From Thamnaconus septentrionalis (taxonomy: Eukaryota > Chordata > Actinopteri > Tetraodontiformes > Monacanthidae), in assembly GCA_009823395.1 (NCBI GenBank), contig CM020509.1, forward strand, positions 15,217,501-15,281,500: a DNA stretch of 64,000 nucleotides, read 5' to 3'. The notes below the pieces were generated by a model. That model ran no database searches and was not told where the DNA came from. It saw only the letters and a program-made list of their open reading frames with translations. Shown piece by piece: positions 63,968 to 64,000 of this stretch; within the stretch, counting starts at the first letter, position 1, and each line of letters begins with the position of its first letter. The translations under genes were made by a program, and so were the position numbers.

Positions 63968-64000
63968 AAGAAGAAGAAGAAGAAGAAGAAGAAGAAGAAG
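63968..64000. repeat. (AAG)n microsatellite, cut by the window edge
   Basis: Eleven AAG units running off the right edge. Confidence 0.9.

Larger units (their letters stand above)
63400..64000 (-). other. fut11 upstream intron with repeat fragments
   Basis: Sequence preceding the first fut11 exon in the window. It holds a possible truncated transposon end (CAGAGGTGGCAAAGT at 63461), a repeat fragment with CAAACTACGGCCCGGGGG (63613-63630), and a GAA tract at the edge. The fut11 start exon is not here. Confidence 0.6.

Overview
The window is vertebrate nuclear DNA, most likely from a teleost fish. Genes have many small exons, introns are short with GT-AG borders, microsatellites are frequent, and there are several non-autonomous DNA transposons with terminal inverted repeats and target-site duplications. 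No prokaryotic, viral or plasmid gene was seen. All gene models were built by hand from splice signals, reading phase and remembered protein families; no alignment was run.

Layout, left to right. (1) 699-2860, minus strand: the 5' part of an FH2-domain formin of the FHDC1 type, with a probable non-coding first exon and CpG-rich promoter; its 3' part lies beyond the left edge. (2) About 2.9-18.8 kb: roughly 16 kb without a supportable gene. (3) 19229-29936, plus: a complete 22-exon O-GlcNAc transferase gene (ogt) encoding 1046 residues, the same length as the human long form. (4) 32120-35894, plus: gcna (germ cell nuclear antigen, SprT-like protease), 12 coding exons, with one apparent extra base in exon 7. 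(5) 37300-38460, minus: cetn2 (centrin-2). (6) 39780-41938, plus: nsdhl (sterol 4-alpha-carboxylate 3-dehydrogenase). (7) 45675-60256, plus: a znf185-type LIM-domain protein in 33 coding exons. (8) 61294-63399, minus: the last three exons of fut11/pofut4; its 5' end lies beyond the right edge.

The genes do not form one pathway. The block cetn2(-) nsdhl(+) znf185(+) has the order and orientation I recall for human Xq28, and ogt-gcna matches human Xq13, so this looks like an old linkage group joined here. Neighbouring gcna/cetn2 and znf185/fut11 converge tail to tail; the second pair has poly(A) signals for the two strands only 5 bp apart. cetn2 and nsdhl diverge from a shared 1.3 kb region.

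Most notable: exons 3-31 of znf185 are all multiples of three and in one phase, with partly duplicated exon cassettes; an 8-bp-TSD transposon ends 12 bp before the first base of a znf185 exon; a likely single-base insertion in gcna; stop-free 3n introns in ogt and cetn2; and a long ogt intron 4 in the position of the detained intron known in mammals. I found no clearly new multi-gene system.
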